The position numbers and the translations under genes were made by a program. Under the pieces are notes generated by a model, which had not been told where the DNA came from, searched no databases, and was given only the letters and a program-made list of their open reading frames with translations. DNA of 64,000 bases from Oncomelania hupensis (Eukaryota; Mollusca; Gastropoda; Littorinimorpha; Pomatiopsidae): positions 16,222,844 through 16,286,843 of the forward strand of contig CM072516.1 of assembly GCA_036898135.1 (NCBI GenBank), written 5' to 3'. This document shows, piece by piece, positions 62,222-64,000 of this stretch (positions are counted from its first letter, which is position 1; each line of letters starts with the position of its first letter).

Positions 62222-62994
62222 CGTAGAATCTCATCCATCCGTCATTTACTTACTGAAGATTCAACTAAGACTCTTCTCTGTGCCTTCGTACTGTCTCGTA
62301 TAGATTACTGCAATGCTATTCTTTCAGGCTGCCCTAACTATCTTATTTCTAAGCTCCAAAGGGTCCAGAACCATGCTGCTAGGCTTGTCTTTCGCTCTTC
62401 TAAATTTGACCACATCTCCCCTCTCCTACTCTCTCCACTGGCTTCCTGTTCAACAGAGAATTTCTCACAAGACTGCCACACTCTGCTATAAATCCCTTGA
62501 TGCTTCAGGCCCACAATATATATCTGACCTACTCCATCTCTACACCCCATCCCGTCAGCTTCGCTCCTCTGCAGACTCTCGTATCTTTACGATCCCCACT
62601 GTCAGGACAAAAACTTTTGGCCAAAGGTCTTTCTCTTATCAAGCCCCTGTTACCTGTAACCAGCTCCCCCACTCCATCCGTCATTCACCCTCCCTGCCAA
62701 CCTTCAAAAAACATCTAAAAACTTATTTATGTCCATCATAGTCTTTAATTTTGATTGTCTTTGAGTATGTTTGGTGTGCTTAGCTTCTCGCAGTGACTAA
62801 TTTAATTGATTTTTTGTTTTCTTTATTATAGAAGTGATTATGTGTGCGTGCGTGTGTGTGTCTGTGTGTGTGTGTTTTGCAGAAGGTGGTTATCAGTGAA
62901 AAAATTATCTTCTTTGTATGTTTTCTTTTTGATTATTGTAAATTTTTGACTTTGTAAACGCCTAGGGCTTTGTTTAGATTAGGCGTCAATAGCC

Positions 62995-62996
<2 letters not shown>
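62222..62996 (+). mobile_element. CR1/L2-type LINE 3' end, broken
   Basis: Encodes LCAFVLSRIDYCNAILSGCP and LQRVQNHAARLV, then after a frameshift near 62,425 SLHWLPVQQRISHK and FKKHLKTYL. This matches the C-terminal layout of the element at 48,315 but from a different family. The 3' UTR runs to an (AAT)n tail at 62,997-63,083. Confidence 0.82.

Positions 62997-63083
<87 letters not shown>
62997..63083. repeat. (AAT)n tail of the LINE fragment
   Basis: About 29 units at the 3' terminus of the CR1/L2 fragment, after GCGTCAATAGCCA. Confidence 0.95.
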
Positions 63084-63084
<1 letters not shown>

Positions 63085-64000
63085 CTTAGCTTCAGTACTA
63101 TAAAAACCAAACTGGGTTTACTACAAAAGGCCTATTAATAGCGTTCAGTTATCTTCACAAGTCAATAATTAGTCCACGGTTCGTACAGTACTGAACAAGG
63201 TCAGCTTTTACCCAACCTGCTTCGCCATGACGCACGGTAAGCAATGACGGTCCGCACATAGGCCTATCTTATAGGATAAGTTAACAATCTGAGGTTAGGT
63301 AGGTAGATTAAAGTCCCCCCGTCACATAAGCGAATAGGGGACTGGGAAGGGGAGGGGGGGAATCGGGGTCTGATAAGTTCAAATGAGTTTACTTATAAAT
63401 AACTTCTGACCCAATGCAGAGAGCTCAACTGTGGAATACATGTAGTCTGCTCCTCTATGTTAACGACAAAACACATGCATCATCAGTATTAAACATAATG
63501 AACAGCCTAATAGATGGAACAAAATTTCGCCTCTCTCTTTCTCCCCCCCCCCCACCCTCTCTCTCTCTCTAGCTCTCTCTCACACACGAAAACACACACA
63601 CACTCTCTGTCACAAACAAAGGGGTTGGGGGGGTGAGGATTAGCACTTATTCCCCCGCACTGTGTTGCCTCCCTTGTATAGGCCAACGTTGCGGCGACAT
63701 TCAGGGAAATACGGCTGGGGGTTACTAAAGGATGAAAGACAGTCAAAAGGCCAGACGAGAAGAAGATAGGCTAAACTAGGAAATAATTCGAACAAGGGGA
63801 AGTCCAGTTGTTACAGTATTTAACTAGCCAATTTTATTAAGTGGAAGTAGGTCGGCTGAGTTGGGTAATCTAAAGGCTGAGTCACTGAATATTGTCAATA
63901 ATAGTTCTGAGTATCTTGGAGATATTCTGGGCGGGCGGTCTGGGAATGCTAGGGCGATTGAGGACTGATTTCATCACTGAGCAGGAGGATATCTGGATTG
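63084..64000. other. Intergenic end of window
   Basis: No gene recognised. CT/CA-rich low complexity at 63,528-63,608. Confidence 0.5.

Overview
This 64-kb window is animal nuclear DNA, most likely from a marine invertebrate and probably a mollusc. It is AT-rich and gene-poor, dense in microsatellites, and full of LTR, LINE, SINE and DNA-transposon debris. I see one host gene, spread over many short exons with consensus GT-AG introns. The mollusc placement is an inference from the gene architecture and repeat types; no species marker was seen.

Region 1 (about 1-28,600) is a young array of repeats. A flank of at least 0.7 kb occurs at 1, 13,244 and 20,892, and its first and third copies extend for several kb (1-3,470 and 20,892-28,597). 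Between the flanks lie two nearly identical, tandemly duplicated 7.6-kb units (6,351-14,000 and 14,001-21,608). Each unit carries the back part of a broken Ty3/Gypsy element, one 3' LTR and a LINE whose 5' part is inverted. The Gypsy element has the unusual pol order protease-integrase-RT-RNase H, as in Gmr1-like elements. Both copies share a substituted RT catalytic Asp and the same UGA stops. The third flank copy holds three later insertions whose empty sites can be read in the first copy: a 1.56-kb solo LTR with a perfect 5-bp target duplication, a head-to-tail array of an unclassified inverted-repeat MITE, and a hAT-like MITE.

Region 2 (about 28,600-31,960) is intergenic, with degenerate telomere-like CCCTAA arrays inside a diverged tandem repeat.

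Region 3 (31,968-57,000, minus strand) is a 17-exon gene assembled here by hand. Every intron phase agrees, giving 2,334 nt and 777 aa. The protein has an MGCESS N-terminus (predicted N-myristoylation), an acidic/basic linker, armadillo-like helical repeats, a TIR domain that keeps the candidate NADase glutamate (residue 613, its codon split by an intron), and a C-terminal SAM domain. The order ARM-TIR-SAM differs from the ARM-SAM-SAM-TIR order of SARM1. Its introns hold an intact-looking CR1/L2-type RT ORF in antisense, several LINE fragments, a tRNA-derived SINE, a large foldback MITE, minisatellites and long (AT)n tracts.

Region 4 (57,000-64,000) has the upstream region of the gene, a large inverted repeat made of two LINE 3' ends facing apart, a broken CR1/L2 3' end and AAT microsatellites. 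No CRISPR arrays, rRNA genes or canonical tRNA genes were seen.
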